Below are positions 29,535 through 38,203 of a DNA stretch of 64,000 bases, piece after piece. The notes below the pieces were generated by a model. That model was not told the DNA's origin. It was given only the letters and a program-made list of their open reading frames with translations, and did not search any database. This DNA is from Kitasatospora sp. MAA4 (GTDB lineage Bacteria; Actinomycetota; Actinomycetes; Streptomycetales; Streptomycetaceae). A program made the translations under genes and the position numbers. The stretch covers positions 1 through 64,000 of the forward strand of contig NZ_JARZAI010000008.1 in assembly GCF_029893355.1 (NCBI RefSeq), given 5' to 3'. Numbering within the stretch: position 1 is the first letter of the stretch; each line of letters starts with the position of its first letter.

Positions 29535-31049
29535 TCAGCCCATCTCCTCCAGCGCCTTGCCGCGGGTCTCCTTGATGAAGAGGGCGACGAACGGGATGGA
29601 GAGCAGCGCGAAGCAGGCGTAGATGACGTAGGTGGCCGACAGGTTCCAGTCGGCCAGGTCCGGGAACGTGACGGTGATCGCCCAGTTGGCGAGCCACTGC
29701 GCGGAGGCGGCCACCGACAGCGCCAGCGCGCGGATCTTGTTGGGGAACATCTCGCCGAGCAGCACCCAGACCACCACGCCCCAGGAGAAGGCGAAGCAGA
29801 GCACGAAGACGTGTGCCGCCACCAGCGCCACCGTGCCCTGCAGGCTGGGCAGGGTCGCGCTGGTGCCGGTCCCGCTGCGGTAGGAGAACGCCCAGGCGGC
29901 GGTGGACAGCGCGGCGGTCATCCCGATCGACCCCGCCAGCGCCAGCGGCTTGCGGCCGATCCGGTCCACCAGCACCATCGCGATCACCGTCCCGATCACG
30001 TTGACGATCGAGGTGGAGAGGCTGATCAGCAGGGAGTTGCTCTCGTTGATGCCGACCGACTGCCACAGGATGGACGAGTAGTAGAAGATCACGTTGATGC
30101 CGACGAACTGCTGGAAGACCGAGGCGCCGATGCCGATCCAGACGATCGGCAGCAGCCGGAACCGGCCGGTCGTGAGGTCCTTCAGCCTCGGCTTGTGGGC
30201 GGTGTCCAGCACCGACCTGATCTCGGCCATCCGGGCGTCCAGGTCGACCCCGGCGCCCTCGACCTCGGCCAGGACGACCCTGGCCCGGTCGTCCCGGCCC
30301 ACCGAGATCAGGTAGCGCGGCGACTCCGGGATGGCCAGCGCCATCGCCCCGTAGACGATCGCCGGGACGGTCTCCACCCCGAGCATCCACTGCCAGGCCT
30401 GGATGCCGCCCAGGTGACCGGTGGACTCGCCGCCGGCCGCCGAGTTGAGGGCGTAGTTGGCCAGCTGCGAGATGGTGATGCCGAGCACGATCGCCATCTG
30501 CTGGAACGAGGCGAGCCGGCCGCGGTAGGCGGTCGGCGCGACCTCGGCGATGTAGGTGGGTGCGATCACCGAGGCGATGCCGATCGCCACGCCGCCGAGC
30601 ACCCGCCACAGGCCCAGCACCTGCACGCTGGGCGGGAACATCGAGCCGACGCCGCTGATCGCGAAGAGCACGGCGGCCAGCAGCATGGTCCGCACCCGGC
30701 CCAGGTGGTCGGCGAGGCGCCCGGCCGCGACGGCGCCGGCCGCCGAGCCCAGCAGCGCGATGGCGACCACGAAGGCGGTCTCGCCGCTGCCGACGTTGAA
30801 GTGCTTCTGGATGCCGGTGACGGCGCCGTTGATGACCGCGCTGTCGTAGCCGAACAGGAAGCCGCCCATGGCCGCGGCCGCCGAGATGAAGACGACATGG
30901 CCGAGGTGGGTGCTGTCGGCGGAGGGCACTTGCCGGGTGGTGGACAGGGCGGGCTCCCAGGGTGCGGCCGACAGGGCAGGATCCGGTCCATCAGACCAGC
31001 TGCCTGCCCGACTCCTCCGCAATGAAACCGGTATGACGCCATGTCGCAC
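29535..31049 (-). CDS. Sugar porter family MFS transporter
   Basis: A 12-helix sugar:proton symporter of the XylE/GLUT type. Family signatures are FGYDSAVINGAVTGIQ in helix 1, RLADHLGRVRTML, RYLISVGRDDRA after helix 6, QQFVGINVIFYYSS and the late FPNKIRALA and KETRGKALEE. From GTG 31049, which has GAGGAGG nine bases upstream, it is 504 residues with an unusual 45-residue hydrophilic N-terminus. A GTG at 30929 would give 464 residues, nearer the family norm, but lacks a ribosome site. It starts 20 bases after the PaiB-like gene and probably shares its operon. Confidence 0.88.
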   Translation of the reverse strand: MRHGVIPVSLRRSRAGSWSDGPDPALSAAPWEPALSTTRQVPSADSTHLGHVVFISAAAAMGGFLFGYDSAVINGAVTGIQKHFNVGSGETAFVVAIALLGSAAGAVAAGRLADHLGRVRTMLLAAVLFAISGVGSMFPPSVQVLGLWRVLGGVAIGIASVIAPTYIAEVAPTAYRGRLASFQQMAIVLGITISQLANYALNSAAGGESTGHLGGIQAWQWMLGVETVPAIVYGAMALAIPESPRYLISVGRDDRARVVLAEVEGAGVDLDARMAEIRSVLDTAHKPRLKDLTTGRFRLLPIVWIGIGASVFQQFVGINVIFYYSSILWQSVGINESNSLLISLSTSIVNVIGTVIAMVLVDRIGRKPLALAGSIGMTAALSTAAWAFSYRSGTGTSATLPSLQGTVALVAAHVFVLCFAFSWGVVVWVLLGEMFPNKIRALALSVAASAQWLANWAITVTFPDLADWNLSATYVIYACFALLSIPFVALFIKETRGKALEEMG

Positions 31050-31068
31050 CCAGGAGGCCCTCCTCGGG

Positions 31069-31695
31069 TCACTTCTGCGGGCAGCCGGCCGTCCGCAGCG
31101 CGTTGCGGCGCAGCAGCTGGGCCCGGGCGCCGGCGTCCAGCGGGCCGCCGCGGGCCGCCAGCAGCGGGGCCATCGCTGCTTGCTGCTCCACCGGCTTCTT
31201 GTCGTCGTACTTGAACTTGGCCCGCACCCGCTGCACGGTCAGCCGCATGCCGCGCAGGCCCGACAGCAGCGGGCCGAACGGCTCGGCGCCGGGCACGACC
31301 CGGGTCTGCGGGGTCTCCGGCTGGAAGTGCGCGAGCTGGCGGTTGAGGATCTCCGCCTTGCCCGCGGCGTCCTCCACCGGCTCGGCCAGGCAGTGGAAGT
31401 GCACGGACGCGTAGTAGCTGGTGGGCACCTCGCCGTCCCGCCAGTGGCCGGGCGCGAAGGCGTAGTCGTCGGTCACCGCGAGGGTGACGTGCGGATCCGC
31501 GCGGACGGCCGCGAAGAGCGGGTTGGGCGCGGCGAGGTGCAGCAGGATCTCGCCGCGGTCGGCGTCGAGCAGGAAGTGCAGCGGGACCAGCACCGGCCCG
31601 TCGGGTGCGTTGGCGGCCAGCACGCCGAAGTCGCGCCCGGCCATCCATTCACGCCACTCGGCCTCGCTGCCGCTGTCCCAGGAGCGGATCAGCAT
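31069..31695 (-). CDS. PaiB-like FMN-binding protein
   Basis: A 208-residue split-barrel flavin-binding protein resembling PaiB (FMN-binding negative transcriptional regulator), with VLAANAPDGPVLVPLHFLLD, YASVHFHCLAEPVED, LNRQLAHFQPETP and a basic C-terminal KFKYDDKKP stretch. Despite the historic name, biochemical activity is uncertain. Its start overlaps the end of the upstream flavoprotein gene by seven bases, so the two are translationally coupled. They are controlled from the promoter facing the MocR regulator. Confidence 0.8.
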   Translation of the reverse strand: MLIRSWDSGSEAEWREWMAGRDFGVLAANAPDGPVLVPLHFLLDADRGEILLHLAAPNPLFAAVRADPHVTLAVTDDYAFAPGHWRDGEVPTSYYASVHFHCLAEPVEDAAGKAEILNRQLAHFQPETPQTRVVPGAEPFGPLLSGLRGMRLTVQRVRAKFKYDDKKPVEQQAAMAPLLAARGGPLDAGARAQLLRRNALRTAGCPQK

Positions 31696-32387
31696 CCGGG
31701 CTCCTTCGGCTGGAACCCCCGCAGGTAGTCGGGGAGTTCGCGGGTGCTGTCCGGGTGCGGGACGGGCGTTCCGTAGACCGTGCTGACCGGGACGACGCCC
31801 GACCAGTGCGGGAGGTCGCGGTCCTCCTCGTCGTCGGAGGCGTCGTCGTCGCGGCTCTTGGCGGACACCTCGTCCAGGACGAGGCGGACCACCGCGGTCG
31901 CGGCCAGCTCCTTGGCGTTGGCCGGACGGCAGTCCTCGGCGCGGCCGGGGACCGCGTGGTTGACCAGCGCGTTCAGGGCGACCGTCAGCTCGTCCGGGTC
32001 GGTCACCTGGTGGGCGACGCCGTGCGCCACCACCGAGCGGAAGTTGACGGAGTGGTTGAAGGCGGACTTGGCGAGCACGATGCCGTCCAGCTGGGTCACC
32101 GTCACGCAGACCGGCATGCCCTGGTCCGCGCCGGCGCCGCGCAGCGGGCGGCTGCCGGTGGAGCCGTGCACGTAGAGCCGGTCCTCGACCCGGGCGAAGA
32201 TGGTCGGCAGGACGACCGGGGCGCCGTCCGCGACGAAGCCGAGGTGGCAGATCCAGCTGGTGTCCAGTATCCGGTGGATCGCCTCGCGCTCCCAGGTCGC
32301 CCGGTCCTTGTAGCGGGTGGGCGTGGTGCGGGAGGTGCGGGTGTAGGTGGCGGTGGCGTCCGGAAGGTCCGCGGTGTCCGTCGACAT
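31689..32387 (-). CDS. Pyridoxamine 5'-phosphate oxidase-like flavoprotein
   Basis: A 232-residue protein of the NimA-like/COG3467 branch of the split-barrel flavoproteins: IHRILDTSWICHLGFVADGA, LPTIFARVEDRLYVHGSTGS and NFRSVVAHGVAHQV are diagnostic. An acidic loop follows at about 185-195 (DDDASDDEED). It is the first gene of a short operon (this gene, PaiB-like, possibly the sugar porter) and is divergent from a MocR regulator 34 bases away. The PLP-binding domain of that regulator makes a link with vitamin B6 or amine metabolism plausible but unproven. Confidence 0.87.
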   Translation of the reverse strand: MSTDTADLPDATATYTRTSRTTPTRYKDRATWEREAIHRILDTSWICHLGFVADGAPVVLPTIFARVEDRLYVHGSTGSRPLRGAGADQGMPVCVTVTQLDGIVLAKSAFNHSVNFRSVVAHGVAHQVTDPDELTVALNALVNHAVPGRAEDCRPANAKELAATAVVRLVLDEVSAKSRDDDASDDEEDRDLPHWSGVVPVSTVYGTPVPHPDSTRELPDYLRGFQPKEPGC

Positions 32388-32421
32388 GACAACCTCTATG
32401 TACTAGTGCATACTCTGGTTT
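32388..32421. promoter_or_regulatory. Divergent promoter-operator of the MocR/flavoprotein pair
   Basis: Only 34 bases separate the two start codons. The region holds ACTAGT, a near-symmetric GTACTAGTGCATAC and TACTCT five bases before the MocR GTG, which lacks a ribosome site. Overlapping divergent promoters under MocR control are the likely arrangement. Confidence 0.5.
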
Positions 32422-33774
32422 GTGCTAGGAGACTATCGGATTCAGGGTCGGCGCGCTACGGAGATCGCCGCCGACGTCGAACGCGCGGTCGCGGCCGGTG
32501 AGCTGCGCCCGGGCCAGGCGCTGCCCCCGCTGCGCGACCTCGCGGGCGAGCTGGGGGTCAACCCCAACACCGTCGCCGCCGCCTATCGGCAGCTGCGCGA
32601 CCGCGGGGTGATCGAGACCGCCGGGCGCAAGGGCAGCCGGGTCCGCTCCCGGCCCTCCAGTGCGCCCCGCGACGAACAGCGGGTGCCCATCCCGCCGAAC
32701 GCCCGCAACCTCTCCACCGGCAACCCCGACCCGGCGCTGCTGCCGCCGCTGGCCCCCGCGGTGGCGCTGGCCGCCGCCGCCCTCGACCAGGCCCCCGTCC
32801 TCTACGGCCACGCCGCCGCCGAGCCGGACCTGCTGGCGCTGGCCGCCGCGAGCTTCCGCGCCGACGCGGTGCCGGACGGCCCGCTCGCCGTCACGGCCGG
32901 CGCGCTGGACGCGATCGACCGGATCCTCGCCGTCCAGCTGCGCCCCGGCGACGCGGTGGCCGTCGAGGACCCGGGCTGGGGCAGCCTGCTCGACCTGCTG
33001 CCCGCGCACGGGCTGCGGATCATCCCGGTCGCGCTGGACGACCAGGGACCGCTCCCGGCGTCGGTGGCGGCGGCGCTGGCCGCCGGTGCCCGGGCGCTGT
33101 TCGTCACCAGCCGCGCCCAGAACCCGACTGGCGCCGCGCTCACCGGAGAGCGGGCGTCCGAGTTGAGAGCAGTGCTCTCGCAGCACCCCGGCACGCTGCT
33201 GATCGAGGACGACCACGGGCACGGCATAGTCGACCTGCCGTTCCACGCGCTCTCCTGCGGTCCCGATCGACGACCCGTCACCACCCACTGGGCGGTGCTG
33301 CGTTCGATGGCCAAGGCGTTCGGCCCGGACCTGCGGCTGGGCGTGCTGACGGGCGATCGGGACACCGTCGTCCGGGTGCTCGGCCGCCAGCGGCTGGACA
33401 CCGGCTGGGTCAGCCACCTGCTCCAGCGCACCGCCGCCGAGCTCTGGCGCGCCGACGCGGCGCCGGTGGCGCGGGTCGCCGGGACCTACCGGCAGCGCCG
33501 CGACGCCCTGCTGACCGCGCTGGCCGGCCACGGCATCCGCGCGCACGGCGCCAGCGGGCTGAACGTCTGGGTCCCGGTGCCGGACGAGACCGGCACCGTG
33601 CTGGCGATGGCGCAGTGCGGCTGGGCGGTGGCCCCCGGCATCCGCTTCCGGTTGCAGTCGCCGCCCGCCATCCGGATCACGGTGGCCGAGCTGGACACCG
33701 CCGAGGCGCCCCGGCTCGCCGCCGACCTCGCCGCGGTGCTGGGAGCCTCCGGCGGTGCCTCCCGGCTGGTCTGA
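32422..33774 (+). CDS. MocR-type GntR-family regulator with aminotransferase domain
   Basis: A 450-residue regulator. A GntR winged helix spans about 1-75 (AGELRPGQALPPLRDLAGEL, NPNTVAAAYRQLRDRGVIET). A class I aminotransferase-like domain fills about 95-450, with SRAQNPTGAAL, EDDHGHGIVD and the expected PLP-lysine region RSMAKAFGPDLRLGVLTGD. MocR proteins sense PLP or amino compounds and usually control a divergent gene, here the flavoprotein operon. The GTG start is probably leaderless. Confidence 0.92.
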   Translation: MLGDYRIQGRRATEIAADVERAVAAGELRPGQALPPLRDLAGELGVNPNTVAAAYRQLRDRGVIETAGRKGSRVRSRPSSAPRDEQRVPIPPNARNLSTGNPDPALLPPLAPAVALAAAALDQAPVLYGHAAAEPDLLALAAASFRADAVPDGPLAVTAGALDAIDRILAVQLRPGDAVAVEDPGWGSLLDLLPAHGLRIIPVALDDQGPLPASVAAALAAGARALFVTSRAQNPTGAALTGERASELRAVLSQHPGTLLIEDDHGHGIVDLPFHALSCGPDRRPVTTHWAVLRSMAKAFGPDLRLGVLTGDRDTVVRVLGRQRLDTGWVSHLLQRTAAELWRADAAPVARVAGTYRQRRDALLTALAGHGIRAHGASGLNVWVPVPDETGTVLAMAQCGWAVAPGIRFRLQSPPAIRITVAELDTAEAPRLAADLAAVLGASGGASRLV

Positions 33775-33805
33775 CGGCTGCGAGACGGCTGCGAGACGGC
33801 TGCGG
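33773..33805. repeat. 11-bp tandem repeat, three copies
   Basis: GACGGCTGCGA occurs three times in tandem (the last copy ends GG) starting at the MocR stop codon. The significance is unknown. Confidence 0.7.
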
Positions 33806-33932
33806 AAACGCGTGGCGACGGAGGCGAACCGGCCGGTAACACAGCGAGAAAGGTGATGCAGATACCTAGCGGTAACAACCGCGGGCATGTCACATTCTCA
33901 GCGCCACCGGCCGGCGGCCCACCCTCACTCGT

Positions 33933-33965
33933 AGCGCCTCCCTGTCCCCACACCAGGGAGGCGCT
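33933..33965 (+). terminator. Hairpin upstream of the esterase gene
   Basis: A perfect 12-bp stem (33933-33944 with 33954-33965) with a 9-base loop, ending seven bases before the esterase ribosome site (AGGAG at 33972-33976). It may end the MocR transcript or sit in the esterase leader as a control element. Confidence 0.6.
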
Positions 33966-33983
33966 GAACGCAGGAGTTCCGCC

Positions 33984-35162
33984 GTGCTCGAAAGCCGCAA
34001 CAGCACCACGCGCGTTCCCGCAGCCAGCCGCCTGCTGGCCGGCCTGCTCGCCCTCCCGCTCTGCGCCACCAGCTTGCTGGCACTGGCCGCCCCCGCCCAG
34101 GCCGCCTCGCTTCCCACGGCGAGCGTGTCGATGGGCGACAGCTACATCTCCGGCGAGGCCGGCCGCTGGCAGGGCAACAGCGACACCGCGAGCGGAAGCC
34201 GGGACGGCACCGACCGCTCCTGGACCGGCAGCGGGTACAACCCGGCGGCGATCTACGGATCGACCTATGCCAGCGGATGCGACCGCTCGGACACCGCCGA
34301 GATCCGCAGCGCACCCGGCCTCACCCAGAACCAGATCAACCTGGCCTGCTCCGGCGCCACCACCGCCAACGTCTTCCAGGCCGCGGACGGCGGCCAGAGC
34401 CTCAAGGGCGAGGCACCGCAGGCCGACCAGCTCGCCACCGTCGCCGCGCAGAACGACGTCAAGCTGATCACGCTCTCGATCGGCGGCAACGACCTCGGCT
34501 TCTCGGACGTCATCACCAGCTGCGTGAAGGACTACCTGATCTGGGACTCCTACTGCGCGAGCGACGAGCAGGCCGCCATCGACTCCAAGATGGCCACCGC
34601 GATGGCCGGGGTCGGCAAGTCGATCGACGAGATCCGCGCGGTGATGTCCAAGGACGGCTACGCGGCCTCGTCCTACCGGATCGTGCTGCAGTCCTACCCC
34701 TCGCCGATCCCGCGCAGCTCGGAGAACCGCTACTCCGAGAGCGGCTGGGACCGGGCCGACGCCGGCGGCTGCCCGTTCTGGAACGCCGACTCGGACTGGG
34801 CCCGGGACACCATGGTCCCGGAGATCTCCGACCAGCTGGCGGCCGTCGCGGCCGGCCGCGGCGTGCAGTTCCTGGACCTGCGCGACTTCCTCCAGGGCCG
34901 CGAGGTCTGCTCCACCAGCGACCAGCTGGCCGCGCCGGGCACGGCGCCGTCGGCCACCACCAGCGAGTGGGCGCGGTTCGTGGACGAGGGCCTGTCGGCC
35001 TCGCAGGGCACCGTCCAGGAGTCGATGCACCCGAACTACTACGCGCAGCTCGCACTGGGCCGCTGCCTGACCCTGCTGTACGGGCAGAGCGGCACCGACT
35101 ACGCCTGCCGCAACACGCCGGGCACCGACGCCTCGGGGATGTACCTGACGTCGGGCTCCTGA
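33984..35162 (+). CDS. Secreted SGNH/GDSL esterase or lipase
   Basis: A 392-residue exported hydrolase. A Sec signal peptide ends near residue 40 (LLALAAPAQA-AS). The catalytic serine is S53 in SMGDSYISGE, the oxyanion asparagine is in LSIGGNDLG, and the catalytic His is H349 in ESMHPNYYAQ. Several cysteines (such as in YASGCDRS and INLACSGA) probably form disulfides, as in Streptomyces scabies esterase-type and rimosus-lipase-type enzymes. The substrate could be acyl ester or phospholipid. GTG 33984 has AGGAG seven bases upstream. Confidence 0.9.
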   Translation: MLESRNSTTRVPAASRLLAGLLALPLCATSLLALAAPAQAASLPTASVSMGDSYISGEAGRWQGNSDTASGSRDGTDRSWTGSGYNPAAIYGSTYASGCDRSDTAEIRSAPGLTQNQINLACSGATTANVFQAADGGQSLKGEAPQADQLATVAAQNDVKLITLSIGGNDLGFSDVITSCVKDYLIWDSYCASDEQAAIDSKMATAMAGVGKSIDEIRAVMSKDGYAASSYRIVLQSYPSPIPRSSENRYSESGWDRADAGGCPFWNADSDWARDTMVPEISDQLAAVAAGRGVQFLDLRDFLQGREVCSTSDQLAAPGTAPSATTSEWARFVDEGLSASQGTVQESMHPNYYAQLALGRCLTLLYGQSGTDYACRNTPGTDASGMYLTSGS

Positions 35163-35167
35163 GGTCT

Positions 35168-35210
35168 GCGGTGCCGTCCGCCGCCCCTCACCTGCGGCGG
35201 ACGGCGCCGC
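35168..35210. terminator. Bidirectional terminator
   Basis: A 17-bp stem with one G-U pair (35168-35184 with 35194-35210) and a 9-base loop between the convergent esterase and mannosidase genes. It overlaps the last codons of the mannosidase gene. Confidence 0.8.
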
Positions 35211-36615
35211 GCAGTACCTTGCCCTCGGTGGAGAGCAGGCCGGTGCGGTAGTCGAAGCGCGGGGCGGCGGCGAAGACCAGGTAGACGTACTTGAGGTTCT
35301 CCGCGAAGAAGTACCCGGGCGTCAGGTCGCCGAGCGTGACCGGCGAGGTGGTGACGTCCTCGGCCACCGTGTAGCCGCCCGGGACCCGCAGGTGCGTGCG
35401 CAGGTTCTGGAAGTAGCGGTAGGCCGACTCCTTGTACTCCGCCTCGCCGGTCAGCCGCCACAGGTCGAAGGCCGAGTTGGCGTACTCCGGGCGCAGGTCG
35501 TCGCGGACCGAAGTGATCGCGCCGGAGCGGAAGTCCAGCTCCTCGGGCAGCACCGGGTACTGCTCCAGCAGCGAGCTCCAGGAGCGGTGGTAGGCGCGGG
35601 CGGTGGCGAGGTCGCCGCCCTTGCCCAGCAGGCCGGCGTAGAACGAGGCGAGCTCCGACTGCCGGTGTCCGAGCACCGCGCCGTCGGTCGCGCCGACCTG
35701 CTGGAACCAGCTGAGCCCGTCCTGCCGCACCAGCTGGTGGCGCAGCACGGCGTCGGTCAGCAGCCGGTACCAGCCGGTGAGTTCACCATCGCCCAGCAGC
35801 TCCCCGCCGGCCCACAGGTACTCGTAGAAGGAGTCCACCGGCGGGTTGGGCGCGCAGGAGGTGGTGTCCAGCCACTGGCCGGTCTCGGTGTGCAGACTGG
35901 TGCCCAGCAGGTCGAGCGCCGAGCGGCGGTCCAGCACCGCGCGGTAGGCGCGCTTGGCCGCCGCGTAGTAGCGGTTGTCGCCGGTGAGCTCGGAGAGCAG
36001 GCCGAACTCCAGCACGTTGCTGCCGATCTCGGCCAGCGGCGGGGCGGTGCCGGCCACCGCGCCGGTGCGCAGGTTCACCCGGGTGTACGGGATGCCGGTG
36101 GGCGAGGCGGTGAAGGCCGGCAGCAGCCGGTCGGTCAGCTCCCGGCAGCGGTCCAGCAGCCTGCTCCGCCCGGTGCAGAGGTAGCCCGCGAGCAGCCCGC
36201 CGACCAGGCGGATGATCGCCTCGAAGACGTGCACCTCGGCATCGGCGGCGGGGTCCAGGTGCGCTTCGATCCAGTCGGCCGCGAGTGCGACCTCGGCGTC
36301 CTGCTCCATCAGGTACAGGGTGTCCAGCGCCTCGACGGCGGAGAGGCCGAAGCTCTGCCCGGCGGCGAAGAAGTCGTTGTGCCCGCAGGAGACCGGCCGC
36401 GCCTCGTCGTAGCCCCAGGCGGCCTGCTTGTACCCCTCCCAGGCGTGCAGGAACTCCTCGCGCACCGCACCGGCCACCACCGCGTCGGACGGCAGCGGTG
36501 TCTCGGCGGCGGCCGCCCGTGCGGAGGAGGCGGGTAGCAGGGACGCCACCGCCGCCGCACCGAGGACGGCGCGGCGGCGGGGGAGCGGGAGGCTGCGGGC
36601 GGGGAGGGGGCGCAT
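35188..36615 (-). CDS. Tat-exported glycoside hydrolase family 47 alpha-mannosidase
   Basis: A 475-residue secreted protein. The N-terminus carries a twin-arginine signal (PRRRAVLGAAAVASLL, cleavage near SARA-AAA). The body shows the class I alpha-1,2-mannosidase pattern: FLHAWEGYKQAAWGYDEARP, VEALDTLYLM, FEAIIRLVGGLLAGY, EIGSNVLEFGLLSELTGD, DSFYEYLWAGG, LRPEYANSAFDLWRLTGEAE and FFAENLKYVYLVFAA. GH47 enzymes are mainly eukaryotic and trim alpha-1,2-mannose from glycans; bacterial members are less common. No clear ribosome site; ATG 36615 is taken over GTG 36621. Confidence 0.85.
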   Translation of the reverse strand: MRPLPARSLPLPRRRAVLGAAAVASLLPASSARAAAAETPLPSDAVVAGAVREEFLHAWEGYKQAAWGYDEARPVSCGHNDFFAAGQSFGLSAVEALDTLYLMEQDAEVALAADWIEAHLDPAADAEVHVFEAIIRLVGGLLAGYLCTGRSRLLDRCRELTDRLLPAFTASPTGIPYTRVNLRTGAVAGTAPPLAEIGSNVLEFGLLSELTGDNRYYAAAKRAYRAVLDRRSALDLLGTSLHTETGQWLDTTSCAPNPPVDSFYEYLWAGGELLGDGELTGWYRLLTDAVLRHQLVRQDGLSWFQQVGATDGAVLGHRQSELASFYAGLLGKGGDLATARAYHRSWSSLLEQYPVLPEELDFRSGAITSVRDDLRPEYANSAFDLWRLTGEAEYKESAYRYFQNLRTHLRVPGGYTVAEDVTTSPVTLGDLTPGYFFAENLKYVYLVFAAAPRFDYRTGLLSTEGKVLRGAVRRR

Positions 36616-36706
36616 GGGCACCGGACGCTAGCCGTCCGCGTGCCCCGTCAAGCCGTCCCGGTGCGACGCGTCACGGGAACGGGTGACACCCGACCACCCG
36701 TACGGC

Positions 36707-38065
36707 CTAGTGTTTCGCGTGCAGCGCCTGGGCGTGCTCGCGGACCTGGTCCCTGGTGAGGTAGGCGCCGGTGTACTCGAAGTCCTGGAGCCGCGCGGGC
36801 TGGCGGGCCAGGAACCCGGTGCGGACGAAGTCGTCGCCGGCGGTCGCGTTCAGCAGCCAGTTGGCACCCACCCGGAACTTCGAGGCGTTGGTCCGCATCG
36901 CCATCAGGTGGTAGCCGCGGGCCACCAGCTGGGCGGGCACCCCGGTCATCTCCACGTGGACCGGCTTGGAGACCGCGTCCTTGCCGCCGAGGTCCACCAC
37001 CAGGCCGAGGTCCTTGTGGAAGTACGGCTGGAGCGGCTGGTTGCGCAGCGTGGCGATCAGGTTTTCGGCCACCCGCTTGCCCTGGCGGGCCGCGTGCTGG
37101 GCGGTCGGCGGGCAGACCGCGCCGTCGTCCTTGGCCAGATCCGGCACCGCGGCCGCGTCGCCGAGCGCGAACAGGCCCTCGAACTGCGGCACCCGCAGCT
37201 CGGCGGTGACCGCGATCCGGCCGCGGACGGTATCCGCGTCCATGGTGCCGATCAGCGGGCTGGCCGCGACCCCGGCCGTCCAGATCAGGGTGCGCGAGGG
37301 CAGCACCCGGCCGTCGGTGAACTTCACCGTCTCCGGGCCCACTTCGGCCACCGAGACACCGAGCGACACGTCGATGCCGCGCTTGCGCAGGATCTGCAGC
37401 GCCCGGCTGCCCAGGTGGTCGCCGAGCTCGGGCATCAGCTTGGGGGCGATGTCGATCAGGTGCCACTTCATCAGCCGCGGATCCAGCCGGGGGTAGCGCT
37501 TGAGCGCGGCCGTGGTGAGCCGCTGCAGGCAGGCCGCCGTCTCGGTGCCGGCGTAGCCGCCGCCGACCACCACGAACTGCAGCCGGGACTCGCGCTCGTG
37601 CTGGTCCAGCGTCGCGGAGGCCAGGTCGAGCTGGGCGATCACGTGGTCGCGGACGTACGTTGCCTCGGCGAGCGTCTTCATACCCCGGGCGTACTCGCTC
37701 AGGCCCGGGATGTCGAAGGTGCGGGTGACGCTGCCGGGAGCGAGTACCAGGTAGTCGTAGCGCTCGGCCACCACCTCGTCGGTGATCTTGCGGATCACGC
37801 AGACCTTGGCTCGCGGATCCACCCCGATCGCGCCGCCGGGGATGATGTCGGTCCGGCGCAGGGAGCGGCGCAGCGAGACCGCGACCGACTGCGGGGTGAG
37901 CACCCCGGCGGCCACGTGCGGCAGCAGCGGGAGATAGAGCTGGTAGCTGAACGGGGCGACCAGCGTGATCTGCGCCTCCGTGGGGGCGAGCTTGCGCTCA
38001 AGCCGACGGGCGCACTCCAGTCCGGCGAAGCCGCCGCCCACCACCAGGATCCGAGGTCGTTCCAT
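36707..38065 (-). CDS. ndh: Type II NADH dehydrogenase (NDH-2)
   Basis: A 452-residue flavoprotein with two Rossmann motifs: GGGFAGLECARRL near residue 10 for FAD and VVVGGGYAGTETAACLQRL in the middle for NADH. LYLPLLPHVAAG, APGSVTRTFDIPG, FALGDAAAVPD and CPPTAQHAARQGKRVAENL are typical. It transfers electrons from NADH to menaquinone without pumping protons and binds the membrane through its C-terminus. The ATG at 38065 follows GAGG nine bases upstream. Confidence 0.92.
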   Translation of the reverse strand: MERPRILVVGGGFAGLECARRLERKLAPTEAQITLVAPFSYQLYLPLLPHVAAGVLTPQSVAVSLRRSLRRTDIIPGGAIGVDPRAKVCVIRKITDEVVAERYDYLVLAPGSVTRTFDIPGLSEYARGMKTLAEATYVRDHVIAQLDLASATLDQHERESRLQFVVVGGGYAGTETAACLQRLTTAALKRYPRLDPRLMKWHLIDIAPKLMPELGDHLGSRALQILRKRGIDVSLGVSVAEVGPETVKFTDGRVLPSRTLIWTAGVAASPLIGTMDADTVRGRIAVTAELRVPQFEGLFALGDAAAVPDLAKDDGAVCPPTAQHAARQGKRVAENLIATLRNQPLQPYFHKDLGLVVDLGGKDAVSKPVHVEMTGVPAQLVARGYHLMAMRTNASKFRVGANWLLNATAGDDFVRTGFLARQPARLQDFEYTGAYLTRDQVREHAQALHAKH

Positions 38066-38188
38066 GACGTGTGCCTCACAATGCCGGTCCGGTGCCGGCC
38101 GGTCGCTGATGGTCTGTCCGCTCCCGGCCGCTTCCTCGCCACCCTGGCACGCGGCCAGGGCCCCCGCCACCGCAGCGGCGCCGATGGG

Positions 38189-38203
38189 TAGGGTGGGCGC
38201 GTG
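38189..38203 (+). promoter_or_regulatory. -10 element six bases before the HipA-like start (likely leaderless)
   Basis: TAGGGT (38189-38194), six bases, then GTG 38201. No ribosome site. This supports GTG 38201 as a leaderless start. Confidence 0.5.

Noticed and set aside
33773..33805. A possible CRISPR or variable-number repeat array.
   Set aside because: Only three direct 11-bp units without spacers.
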